Shown here: positions 1 to 8,700 of the stretch, one piece after another
How the letters are laid out: each line of letters opens with the position of its first letter
How positions within the stretch are numbered: the stretch's first letter is position 1
Source: Bacteroidales bacterium
GTDB taxonomy: Bacteria; Bacteroidota; Bacteroidia; Bacteroidales; Porphyromonadaceae
DNA length: 19,356 bases
Assembly (NCBI GenBank): GCA_004555765.1
Contig: SFHG01000044.1
Coordinates: 1 to 19,356 of the forward strand
Reading direction: 5' to 3'
The notes under the pieces: generated by a model
The model's database searches: none
Seen by the model: only the letters and a program-made list of their open reading frames with translations
Told to the model about the DNA's origin: nothing
Program-made: the position numbers and the translations under genes

Positions 1-1
1 C

Positions 2-3000
2 GCAAACTCCACCCTCCGCATCTCCTACGTGGGCTACAAGACCCAAGAGATCGCCCTCGCCGGTCAAACCTCACTCAACATCAAACTCATCCCGGACTCC
101 GAGCTTTTGGATGAGGTCGTAGTCGTCGGCTACGGCACCCAAAAGAAAGTAAACCTGACCGGTTCAGTTTCTCAAATCGGAGGAGACAAGTTGGAAGCCA
201 GACCGGTTCAGAACATCGGGCAAGCACTTCAGGGTGCCGTCCCCGGTCTCAACCTTGATGTGAACACCAGTGGGGGTGGAGCACTCGACAGCCGGATGAG
301 TTTAAACGTACGTGGACAAGGCACTATCGGACAAGGCTCTGCTTCCGCCCCTCTCGTACTTATCGACGGTACTGAAGGTGACCTTTTCTCACTCTCACCC
401 AACGACATCGAGAGCATATCTGTCCTTAAGGATGCTTCCTCTTCTGCAATCTATGGTTCTCGTGCCGCTTTCGGTGTGATTCTGGTGACCACCAAGAGTG
501 GTCGCGAAGGAAAACCCAAAGTGGCGTACAATGGCAACTTTCGTTTCAGCACGGCTACTCAGGTGCCTCAGATGCTGGATGCTTACACATTCGCCAACTA
601 CTGGAACATCGCCGGAGTGAATGCCGGTCAAGGTGTCAAGTTTAGTGACGAAATGATGCAAAAGATCAAGGACAATATGGAAGGCAAGCTTCCTCCGGAA
701 GAAGCCAGCGGTACCAAATGGCATGACTACAAAGCCAACGAGCCTTGGTGGATGTACACATCAGGTTGGGCAAATACCGACTGGTTTCAGGAACAGTACC
801 GCAAGAATGCCCCCTCTACGGAGCACAGTCTTTCGGTGAGCGGTGGTACTGCAAAAATCAATTATATGCTTTCCGGTGCCTTTATGAACCAGAACGGTCT
901 GATTCGTCACGGAAAAGATACATTTAACCGCTACAACCTTTCAGGTAAGTTCTCCGCAGAACTTGCTCCGTGGCTAACAGTGGGTTATAACACCAGATGG
1001 GTGCGTGAAGACTACTCCCGTCCCTCTTTTATGACCGGTCTCTTCTTCCACAACATCGCCCGAAGCTGGCCTACGAATGCACTGCGCGACCCGAACGGTC
1101 ACTACACTTGGACCAACCACAACATCCAGCAGATGGAAGATGGTGGTAAGGACATCCGGCAGACAGACCGCCTCTACCAGCAGGTGACTGCAGAGTTCCG
1201 TCCTTTGGACGGCTGGATGATACGCCTCGAAGGGAACTACCGCATAGTAAACGACCAGGATCACTGGGATATTCTTCCCGTCGGCTACCACGACCCGAAT
1301 GAAGCATTTGTTCCCATGACGTGGGATGGTAATCTTGCCGCAGGGGCAACCCGCGTTAGTGAAAGCATGAGCAAGAGTAACTACTTCAATGTACGTGCAT
1401 TCACACAGTACGCTAAGGTCTTTAACGAAGTACACGACTTCAAAGCGATAGCCGGTATGGATATGGAAGCCAACGAATATCAGAACCTATCTGTTCGTCG
1501 TGACGACTTGATCACTCCGGAAATCCCCACCCTGAACACCACTACCAATAAAGATGCCTTCCCCGGATTTGGAAAAAACCACTGGGCAACTATGGGTTTC
1601 TTTGGTCGCATCAATTACGCCTACGACAACCGGTATCTTGCAGAGTTTTCCATTCGTCGCGATGGTTCTTCTCGCTTTATCGGTGACAAGACCTGGGCCA
1701 CCTTCCCCTCCGTCTCTTTGGGATGGAACATCGCCAATGAAAAATTCTTCAAGCCGGCCACCGCGTACATCGAGATGCTGAAACTCCGTGGTTCTTGGGG
1801 TGCTCTCGGTAACACAAATACCAATAGCCTTTATCCTTGGTTCTTAGGACAACCGGTCAGCACTTCTGCCAACTCCAACTGGCTGATCAACGGAGAACGT
1901 ATTTTTACTTCCAATGTCCCCGGGCTTGTATCACCCAACCTCACATGGGAACGCGTCCAATCATGGAACATAGGTGTCGACTTCTCGCTCTTCCGCTATC
2001 GCCTGCAGGGGTCATTCGACTATTTCGTGAGAAACACATTCGATATGGTCGGTCCCTCCGAACCGGTTCCCTCGATCTTGGGTGCCGGACAGCCAAAACT
2101 GAATAACGCGGATATGAAGTCCTACGGGTGGGAACTCGAGCTTAAGTGGAGAGACAGCTTCAAAGACTTTAACTACGGGTTCCGCTTCGTACTCTCTGAT
2201 GACCGCCAAGTTATTACCCGCTACTACAACCCCCGGGGTATGCTGAACGACTGGTACGAAGGGAAAGAAGTCGGTACCATCTGGGGCTTCCGCACCAAAG
2301 GCATCGCTCAAACTACTGAGGAGATGACCGAACACTTGAAGAACAACAAACCCACATGGGGTGACAACTGGGATGCAGGTGACATTATGTACGAAAACAC
2401 GGTAGACCCGATCGTAACAGACCCCAATAGCGAACTATACGGACAAGTAGACCCAAAACGTAAGGGGATTGTCAGTTCAGGAGCCGGAACTCTCGATGAT
2501 CACGATGACTATGAGATTATAGGAAACAGTAAGCCTCACTTCCGCTATAGCTTCAACGCAGACTTCGCATGGAAAGGAATTGACCTTGCCATCTTCCTCC
2601 AAGGTGTCGGAAAGCGTGACTTTATGGACAATTCCACCTACTTTACAGGTGCCAACGTGGGTATGTGGCAGGCAGTGGGCTTCCGGGAGCATCTCGACTT
2701 CTGGCGTCCTGCTGACACAGACCCCAAGGCTTTCTTCGGTCCCAATCCTGATGCGTATTATCCTCGTCCTCTGTTTAACAAAGGTGGAAAGAATTTCCAG
2801 TCTCAGACCAGATTTCTCCAGGACGCTTCCTACCTGCGTATTAAGAACCTTCAAGTCGGCTATACCCTGCCTCAGGCATGGATCCAGAAAGCAGGTATTT
2901 CCCGCCTTAGAATCTATTTCTCAGGTGATAACCTTTACACCTTCACCAAGCTCTCCAAGATCTTTGACCCTGAGGCAACCGGTGGAGCATGGGGAGCAGG

Positions 3001-3055
3001 TAAACTCTATCCTCTTCAAAGAACCCTCTCAGTGGGTGTGAATCTCAACTTCTGA
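2..3055 (+). CDS. SusC/RagA-like TonB-dependent outer-membrane transporter, 5' end outside window
   Basis: Outer-membrane barrel that, with a SusD lid, imports oligomeric nutrients using TonB energy. The frame is open from the first full codon at base 2, so the signal peptide and most of the carboxypeptidase-regulatory-like domain lie upstream; the GTG at 29 is internal. Visible in order: end of the regulatory domain (ISYVGYKT), the SusC linker LLDEVVVVGYGTQKK, a plug domain (PLVLIDGTEGD, then VLKDASSSAIYGSRAAFGVI around 422-481), and a long barrel with EFSIRRDGSSRF (about 1639-1675), ending in the aromatic strand SVGVNLNF. About 1,017 residues are in view, normal for the family. The calcium-type loop found in many SusCs is degenerate here (VDPKRKGIVSSG, about 2447-2482), although the following IIGN is kept. 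The SusD partner starts 34 bp downstream. Family call is firm; substrate unknown. Confidence 0.96.
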   Translation, partial: ANSTLRISYVGYKTQEIALAGQTSLNIKLIPDSELLDEVVVVGYGTQKKVNLTGSVSQIGGDKLEARPVQNIGQALQGAVPGLNLDVNTSGGGALDSRMSLNVRGQGTIGQGSASAPLVLIDGTEGDLFSLSPNDIESISVLKDASSSAIYGSRAAFGVILVTTKSGREGKPKVAYNGNFRFSTATQVPQMLDAYTFANYWNIAGVNAGQGVKFSDEMMQKIKDNMEGKLPPEEASGTKWHDYKANEPWWMYTSGWANTDWFQEQYRKNAPSTEHSLSVSGGTAKINYMLSGAFMNQNGLIRHGKDTFNRYNLSGKFSAELAPWLTVGYNTRWVREDYSRPSFMTGLFFHNIARSWPTNALRDPNGHYTWTNHNIQQMEDGGKDIRQTDRLYQQVTAEFRPLDGWMIRLEGNYRIVNDQDHWDILPVGYHDPNEAFVPMTWDGNLAAGATRVSESMSKSNYFNVRAFTQYAKVFNEVHDFKAIAGMDMEANEYQNLSVRRDDLITPEIPTLNTTTNKDAFPGFGKNHWATMGFFGRINYAYDNRYLAEFSIRRDGSSRFIGDKTWATFPSVSLGWNIANEKFFKPATAYIEMLKLRGSWGALGNTNTNSLYPWFLGQPVSTSANSNWLINGERIFTSNVPGLVSPNLTWERVQSWNIGVDFSLFRYRLQGSFDYFVRNTFDMVGPSEPVPSILGAGQPKLNNADMKSYGWELELKWRDSFKDFNYGFRFVLSDDRQVITRYYNPRGMLNDWYEGKEVGTIWGFRTKGIAQTTEEMTEHLKNNKPTWGDNWDAGDIMYENTVDPIVTDPNSELYGQVDPKRKGIVSSGAGTLDDHDDYEIIGNSKPHFRYSFNADFAWKGIDLAIFLQGVGKRDFMDNSTYFTGANVGMWQAVGFREHLDFWRPADTDPKAFFGPNPDAYYPRPLFNKGGKNFQSQTRFLQDASYLRIKNLQVGYTLPQAWIQKAGISRLRIYFSGDNLYTFTKLSKIFDPEATGGAWGAGKLYPLQRTLSVGVNLNF

Positions 3056-3089
3056 TTTTCCAAACTGAAAGCTAATAAGAACATATATT

Positions 3090-5135
3090 ATGGTGACTAA
3101 ATATAATCGTTGGTTGCTCTCCGGCACAGGTGCCTTGCTTTGTAGCGTAGCCCTGTCCTCTTGCAACTTCTTGGATCTGAAACCGCTCGACCAGGTTTCT
3201 CCGGAGGTTTACTACAATACCGCCGACCAGCTTGCCACATTTACTATCGGCAAATATCCTTCCGTCTTCCCCGGACCGGGCTCAGGATGGGACGCAGGGA
3301 TGGCAAACTGGGACAACGGCACCGATAACCAAGCTGCCGGTGGTGGAAACGGGGCATTATTCCTTCTGGATAAATGGAAAGTCCCGGCTAATGGAGGAAT
3401 TGGCTTTAATGGGATCCGCGACCTCAATAAGTTCATCAATGAAGTGGAGGCTAAACGCAAAGATGGCATTATCACCGGCTCTGAAGCAGCCATTAACTTG
3501 GCTATCGGGGAGGCTTATGTCATCAGGGCTTTGCTCTACTTCCAAAAGTTACAAACTTACGGAGATTATCCTATAGTGGATGAAGTTCTCAACGTGGACG
3601 ATGACTTGGTTCAATCAAGCAAACGTATGCCCCGCAACGAAGTGGCACGCCACATTCTCAAGGACATGGATCAGGCTATTGCATTGCTGCCCGAGACGGC
3701 TTCCGATAAGAACCGCCTGACGAAGAACGCCGCACTGGCCTATAAGTCCCGTATAGCGCTGTACGAAGGCACGTTTGAACTGTACCACAGAGGCACAGGC
3801 TATGTCCCCGGTGATGCTCAATGGCCCGGCAAGGATAAAGAATGGAACAAAGGCAAGACTTTTGACCAACAGGGGGAAGTGAACTTTTTCCTCACTGAAG
3901 CCATGAATGCAGCCAAAACGGTTGCGGACAAGGTGCCTCTCAGTACTCCCAACACCCACGTCATGAATCCCCCTGCCTTGGGCAAGTACGACGGATGGAA
4001 CCCTTACTACGACATGTTTGCTCGTAAAGATCTCAGCAAAGTGCCTGAAGTGCTCTTCTGGAAATCCTATAATTTTGACATCAGTAGCCCTCTCGCACAC
4101 CGTACCTCCAGTTACCTACATGCAGGTGCTAACACCGGATGGACCCGCGGTCTTGTGGAATCTTTTCTGATGAAGAACGGTCTCCCGATTTATGCGGATA
4201 ACTCCGGTTATAAGGGTGACGTTACTATTGATAACGCCAAAACGAACCGTGACGAACGTCTGCAACTGTTTCTTTTTGGAGAAAGCACCGTGCTCGATGC
4301 AGAAGGAACAGAAATGGGGCTTTTTACAAATCCCCAGGTAACCGCTCTCGACGAAACCAAGGACGTAACGGGGTATCGTCAGAGGAAATTCTTCCGCTAC
4401 GACCCTGTCGCTCAGAGAAACAACGTAGCCAATGACGACAGCGGAACGATTCAGATTCGTATAGCCGAACCTATGTTAGATTACATCGAAGCTTCCTATC
4501 TCCTCACCGGAAATATTGACGGCACTGCGCGCAAATACTGGACGGCACTGCGCAAACGTGCAGGTATAGAAGCACCTATCGAAACGACTATCAATGCCAC
4601 CGATATGGGCTACGAAGCTGATGTGAATCGTAACTCGTATGACTGGGGTGCTTTCTCTGCCGGGAAGCCCGTTGACGCGACGCTCTACTCCATCCGCCGT
4701 GAGCGCCGTAGTGAATTTGCGGGCGAAGGAAAACGAATGGACGACTTGGTGCGTTGGCGTGCCCTGGATCAGGTAAAGGACTACCAGATAGAAGGAGTGA
4801 ACTTCTGGGATGAGAAGTATAAGGATAAAGAATACTTTGCAAAAGACGAAGAGGGGAACGTGACAACAATCATTGTAGCTGATGCAAGTGCAAAGGCCAA
4901 TGTCTCCTCTAAGGAAATAACCGGTTCCAAATACCTCAGACCTTATCAGATTCGTAAGGCAAATAATGAATACTGGGGTGGTTATACCTTCTACTACGGT
5001 CACTATCTGAGTCCTGTATCCATCGGTGAAATGGTACTCACTTCTACCGACGGGAAGCCCGAAAGCTCCCTTCTCTACCAGACACCCTATTGGCCTCTGG
5101 TGGCGAATGGTAACGTAATAGAAACCGTAAAATAA
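3090..5135 (+). CDS. SusD/RagB-like nutrient-binding surface lipoprotein (large)
   Basis: Surface lipoprotein that caps the preceding SusC barrel and binds its ligand. The signal peptide ends in the lipobox LSSC, giving lipidated Cys25, followed by NFLDLKPLDQVSPEVYYN, the usual SusD start. The conserved helical (TPR-like) motif is at R536-W556: RRERRSEFAGEGKR and then DDLVRW. At 681 residues it is longer than most SusD proteins (roughly 500-600). Its C-terminus is also unusual: instead of YLLPIP...NPGW it has KYLRPYQIRKANNEYWGG and ends in VIETVK. The ATG at 3090 is chosen because it gives a good lipoprotein signal; no clear Shine-Dalgarno is seen, which is normal in this phylum. It is co-directional with the SusC gene and 34 bp from it, so the two are almost certainly co-transcribed. 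No terminator is visible right after it. Confidence 0.95.
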   Translation: MVTKYNRWLLSGTGALLCSVALSSCNFLDLKPLDQVSPEVYYNTADQLATFTIGKYPSVFPGPGSGWDAGMANWDNGTDNQAAGGGNGALFLLDKWKVPANGGIGFNGIRDLNKFINEVEAKRKDGIITGSEAAINLAIGEAYVIRALLYFQKLQTYGDYPIVDEVLNVDDDLVQSSKRMPRNEVARHILKDMDQAIALLPETASDKNRLTKNAALAYKSRIALYEGTFELYHRGTGYVPGDAQWPGKDKEWNKGKTFDQQGEVNFFLTEAMNAAKTVADKVPLSTPNTHVMNPPALGKYDGWNPYYDMFARKDLSKVPEVLFWKSYNFDISSPLAHRTSSYLHAGANTGWTRGLVESFLMKNGLPIYADNSGYKGDVTIDNAKTNRDERLQLFLFGESTVLDAEGTEMGLFTNPQVTALDETKDVTGYRQRKFFRYDPVAQRNNVANDDSGTIQIRIAEPMLDYIEASYLLTGNIDGTARKYWTALRKRAGIEAPIETTINATDMGYEADVNRNSYDWGAFSAGKPVDATLYSIRRERRSEFAGEGKRMDDLVRWRALDQVKDYQIEGVNFWDEKYKDKEYFAKDEEGNVTTIIVADASAKANVSSKEITGSKYLRPYQIRKANNEYWGGYTFYYGHYLSPVSIGEMVLTSTDGKPESSLLYQTPYWPLVANGNVIETVK

Positions 5136-5187
5136 AGTGGTCGACCTAAAGTAGCCAAACACCTTTTAGTAAATAGTCTTTTTGAGC

Positions 5188-5430
5188 GTGTGCCAAGTGT
5201 GCTTTGCGTAAAGCAGAACACATTTGGCACACCTCTTGTGTGTTCGGCACGAGCATAGTCTAACGGGCTGGAGTTCCCAGGTCGCTCTTATAGCGGATAC
5301 AGCCCAAGGTCGGAAGTCCATCGCGAGGTGGAATCTCAAGGAAGCCGGTGGCAAAGAGACCGTAGGTCTCGCAGCCGTGGGAAAAAGGGACAATTCACAC
5401 CCACGGCTCCGTCAGAGGAGCCGAGTATAT
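5188..5430 (+). mobile_element. Probable group II intron remnant, ORF-less and internally deleted
   Basis: The left end starts GTGTG, the group II 5' consensus, and opens a long hairpin: GTGTGCCAAGTGTG (5188-5201) pairs with CACATTTGGCACAC (5219-5232) through one G-T wobble, with a small inner stem. The following bases (GAGCATAGTC, GGGCTGG...CAGCCC, AAGGTCGGAAGTCCATCG, GAGGTGGAATCTCAAGG, GGAAGCCGGTGGCAAA) have the look of bacterial group II domain I; this is recognition from memory, not alignment. Next come a perfect GAGACC-GTA-GGTCTC hairpin and then a domain V-like hairpin of about 36 nt, AGCCGTGGG paired with CCCACGGCT (about 5372-5407), containing the AGC triad. Only about 140 bp separate the 5' motifs from this hairpin. 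The rest of domain I, domains II-III and the reverse transcriptase of domain IV therefore seem missing. Domain VI is not clear, so the right end is approximate. A structured RNA of another class is the alternative. Confidence 0.55.
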
Positions 5431-5444
5431 CGTGGTAGGACATT

Positions 5445-5463
5445 CAGCCCCCAAGCGGGGCTG
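5445..5463. repeat. Small perfect hairpin
   Basis: CAGCCCC (5445-5451) and GGGGCTG (5457-5463) form a 7-bp GC-rich stem with a 5-nt loop. There is no T-run after it on either strand, so it is not a classic terminator. It lies just right of the intron-like element and could be part of its 3' end or a separate structure. Confidence 0.5.
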
Positions 5464-5530
5464 TGGGGATATATCCGTACCCCTTTACCCCACACGCCCG
5501 ACGCCTCCAACCGTCCAACTGGTCTTGGTA

Positions 5531-5563
5531 CGACCGGGAAGATCACCCCGGTCCGTGTCTCGC
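5531..5563. repeat. Hairpin repeat, copy A (upstream of tamB)
   Basis: GACCGGG (5532-5538) and CCCGGTC (5547-5553) form a perfect stem around an 8-nt loop, followed by CGTGTCTCGCC. By hand alignment about 25 of 32 bases match the palindrome downstream of tamL (12889-12920), including the shared tail CGTGTCTCG and the loop-side GAA-ATC. This points to a dispersed hairpin family that here flanks the tamBL pair on both sides. Function unknown. Confidence 0.5.
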
Positions 5564-5593
5564 CCCGACGCGGGTACGTGCAAAACGATTGCC

Positions 5594-5623
5594 TTGGTAC
5601 GTACGAAATTTGGGTACCTTTGC
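5594..5623 (+). promoter_or_regulatory. Bacteroidetes-type promoter for tamB-tamL
   Basis: TTG (5594-5596), an 18-bp spacer, then TACCTTTG (5615-5622) fits the Bacteroidetes sigma-70 consensus (TTTG/TTG near -33, TAnnTTTG near -7). Transcription would start near 5629, leaving a leader of about 70 nt before the tamB ATG at 5702. An inverted GGTAC...GTACC pair (5596-5600 and 5614-5618) spans the spacer and could be an operator, which is inference. Confidence 0.75.
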
Positions 5624-5701
5624 AGTAGATGTACACTTTTGGCACAGACGGAAAGAGGGTGCAGAGAAAAATCGGGAGGAAGTAGAGACACTACCGAAGG
5701 G

Positions 5702-8700
5702 ATGAAAGAGGAATCGGAAGAAAAAACAGTTACTCCGGAGGCTGAAGGACACGGAGCGTTGTCTCCAGATCAAGAGACCGGGCGTAAGAAAAAACGCACG
5801 GTCTTGGGGCGTGTATTGGCATGGCTCGGAGGCATCATCGGGGGCATATTCCTTTTGCTCGTCCTCGTTACGTTTCTTCTGTACATCCCCGCAGTCCAAA
5901 CGTACATCGTTAATCTGACCCTCTCCCGTATGGAGGCGACACTGGGGATGAACATCCACGCAGGTCGGGTAGACATCCGGTTCCCCGCCAAGATCCGTAT
6001 CAATGACGTGATCGGTTTGGATCAAAAAGGGGACACGCTTGCCGTAGTCGGAAGCCTCACCGCAAGTCTCAGCCTTTTGCCCATCCTCCAAGGCAGCGAT
6101 CTCCCCATCGGAGGCATCGGTCTGGAGGGTGCAAAGCTCGACTACGGGTTCCCCAATGACTCCCTTTTCATCAAAGGACATATCGGCGAAGTAAAGGGGG
6201 ACTTTTTCTCCTACAAAATCACGGATCAGGTGATGAGCCTCAGCAACATCTCCCTCAAGGACGGGGATGTGTCTGTGGTCGTCCTCGTGGACACCGTCCC
6301 GAAACCGGATACGGGCGAGAAGAGCAAGCTCGTCATCTTCATCGACGATGCCAAGATAGAAAATGTAAGGGGACGTTTCTCCACTTCGCCCGACAGCCTG
6401 ATTGTGGATGCCTACATCTTGGATGCCGATATAAAATCCGGCGAGGTCAACATCGCCAATCAATACTATCAAGCCGGTCACCTTGGTCTGAAAGGACTGG
6501 TGCGAAAGGCCGGTCCCGCCATCGACTTCCTTCCGTTGCCTTGGCGGGTGGAAGCTGACGGCGACGAAGTGCGCTACGGCGGAGCGGAAGACGTACACGG
6601 TCGGATCAACCACCTGGTTTACGAGTTGGGCGATGGTTGGGCCGTGACGGATGCGAGCTTCTCGGTCGACAAAGACAAGGATCATCTGGTGGCCAAGGAC
6701 TTGGATGTATCCCTTATCGGAAGTCGTCTGAGGGGAGATGCGGACATTCCGTTCGACAAGTGGATCCCGGCGAAAAAAGGCAACGCTTCTTTTGATCTCT
6801 CGGGGCACATCCTCGCCAAAGAGCTTGAGCGCTTCGTCGGAAATGTGGAGGGCTACCCCTCAGAGCCGATCGACGTGACGCTGAAAGGCGTCGGTTCCAT
6901 AGACGGAGAAGTAAAAGCTGCCGCATCGGTACGGCACGAGAACCTTATCGATCTTACGATTGACGGCAAAGTCGTCTCGCTCTTTGACAGCATCGGCAGA
7001 CGAGTCAGTGGCAGGTACGATCTCCGGACGAAAGCCGGCACGATGGACGCGATACGCCGATTCCTCGACGCGCAGTCCGGCAAGCCGGGGAAGTACTCTT
7101 GGAACGTCCCCGGAGGAATGGAGCTCAAAGGGGATGTCTCCCTCGGCGGGGACAAAGTTCGCGCAGATTTCCTCCTCGACGCTGTGCGCGGCGGGGTCGG
7201 AGGTAAAGGGGAGTATGGGCTGAAGAGCGAAGCGTACACCGCGGACCTCAATTTCAGGAACCTTGATCTGGAGCAGTTTATGCCCGGAGACACACTCGGC
7301 ATCATCACCGGCTCCTTGGTGGCCAACGGTAGGGGTACGGACTTTTTTGCAAAGAGCACGAAGAGCGATTTCCTTTTGAAGTTCGACTCGCTGCTGTACA
7401 AGGACCAGATTTTCCGAGACGTGCGCCTCGAAGGTGCCCTTGCGGAGAACCACCTCGTCGCGGCGGTCGACGCAGATCACGAGGCACTCCGGATGAATAC
7501 CCTCGTGAATGCCCTTCTCCTCAAAGACAACACCGACATCAGCGTTACTCTCGAAGTGGACACCGTGGTGCCGTCGAAGTTGGGACTCAAAAGCGACGTG
7601 ATCCGGGGCGCGCATTTCCGTCTGATGAGCGACTTGAGAACCGACTTCAAAGAGCGGTACGATTTTACGGGGAGAGTGGAGGACTTTTTGGTCCAGACGG
7701 ACAAAGCCCTCATATCGCCCACCGACACCTACATCACCGCAGATACCGACACCGAGAAAGTGACCGCGGAAATAAAAAGCGGCGACCTCCTCCTCAGCCT
7801 CGACGTACAAAACGGGCTCAAAGACTTTACGAAGCGCCTCGGCAAAGTGGCGGAAGTCGTCTCCAAGTCGCTTAAGGACAGCATCGCCGAGAAGATAGAC
7901 CTGGCAGCCTGGATGCCCTATTACCCGACGATGAACCTCTCCTTCGAGATGGGGCGCAATAACGCGTTGCGCAACTATTTGGATCAAATACGCATCGGCG
8001 CACAGTCCGCCCGTCTCTCTCTCTCCAGTATCACCGGGGAGGGACTCAAAGGAGAGGGTTTCGTGAAGATGTTCCAAAAGGATACGCTCCGCATCGACGG
8101 ACTCGACCTCGTGATGAACCAGGACTCCAATTTCTTCTACGCCGTAGCTACCGCCCACAAAGAACGTTTCCGCAACCAAGCTCCTTTCGACATCCTCGTC
8201 TCCCTCACCAGTAACGTCAGACGCTCCGAAGCCAACGTCTCTTGGCTGGACGACAAAGGAAAAGATTATATGCGCTTCGGTCTCGGCGTCTGGAACAGCC
8301 CCTCGGGCGACATCAAGTTGGACTTTACGCCCGAGCCTATCGTCTTGGCGTACAATTCGCTGACAGTGGAGGGAGAGAATTACGTCCTATTGCCGAAAGG
8401 AAACAGAATGCACATCCGCGCCGATATGCGGCTCAGAAGCTCCGGTGGCGGCGAGGTCTACCTCCACGACGAGCCAAACGAGGAAGGGCATCTCCTCAAA
8501 GTCGACATCCGGGGTCTCAAACTTTCGGGTCTGGAGGGGATACAGTTCCTGCCGCAGTTCGACGGATTGCTTACCGCAGATGCCGAATGGCTCCAGACGG
8601 ATGGCGGCTCTATGTACACACTCGACGGCGGTCTGACGGACTTCTTTTTCAAAAAGAAAGAGATCGGCGACCTCCTTCTCTCGGGCGTGGCAAGGCAGGG

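Larger units (their letters stand above)
5136..5701. other. Non-coding stretch between susD-like gene and tamB
   Basis: No convincing protein gene lies here. From left to right it holds a short AT-rich piece with the palindrome GGTCGACC (5138-5145), a probable group II intron remnant (5188 to about 5430), a small perfect hairpin (5445-5463), a hairpin related to one found downstream of tamL (5531-5563), and the tamB promoter (5594-5623). Open frames in this stretch run across these RNA-like structures and show no protein family features. Confidence 0.7.

Noticed and set aside
5224..5628. 134-codon open frame over the intron-like region
   Set aside because: It runs through base-paired RNA structures and the tamB promoter and matches no protein family.
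5432..5701. N-terminal extension of tamB by 90 codons to an upstream start
   Set aside because: It crosses the promoter and hairpin repeat and has no protein-like pattern. The ATG at 5702 gives the expected short basic head and membrane helix.
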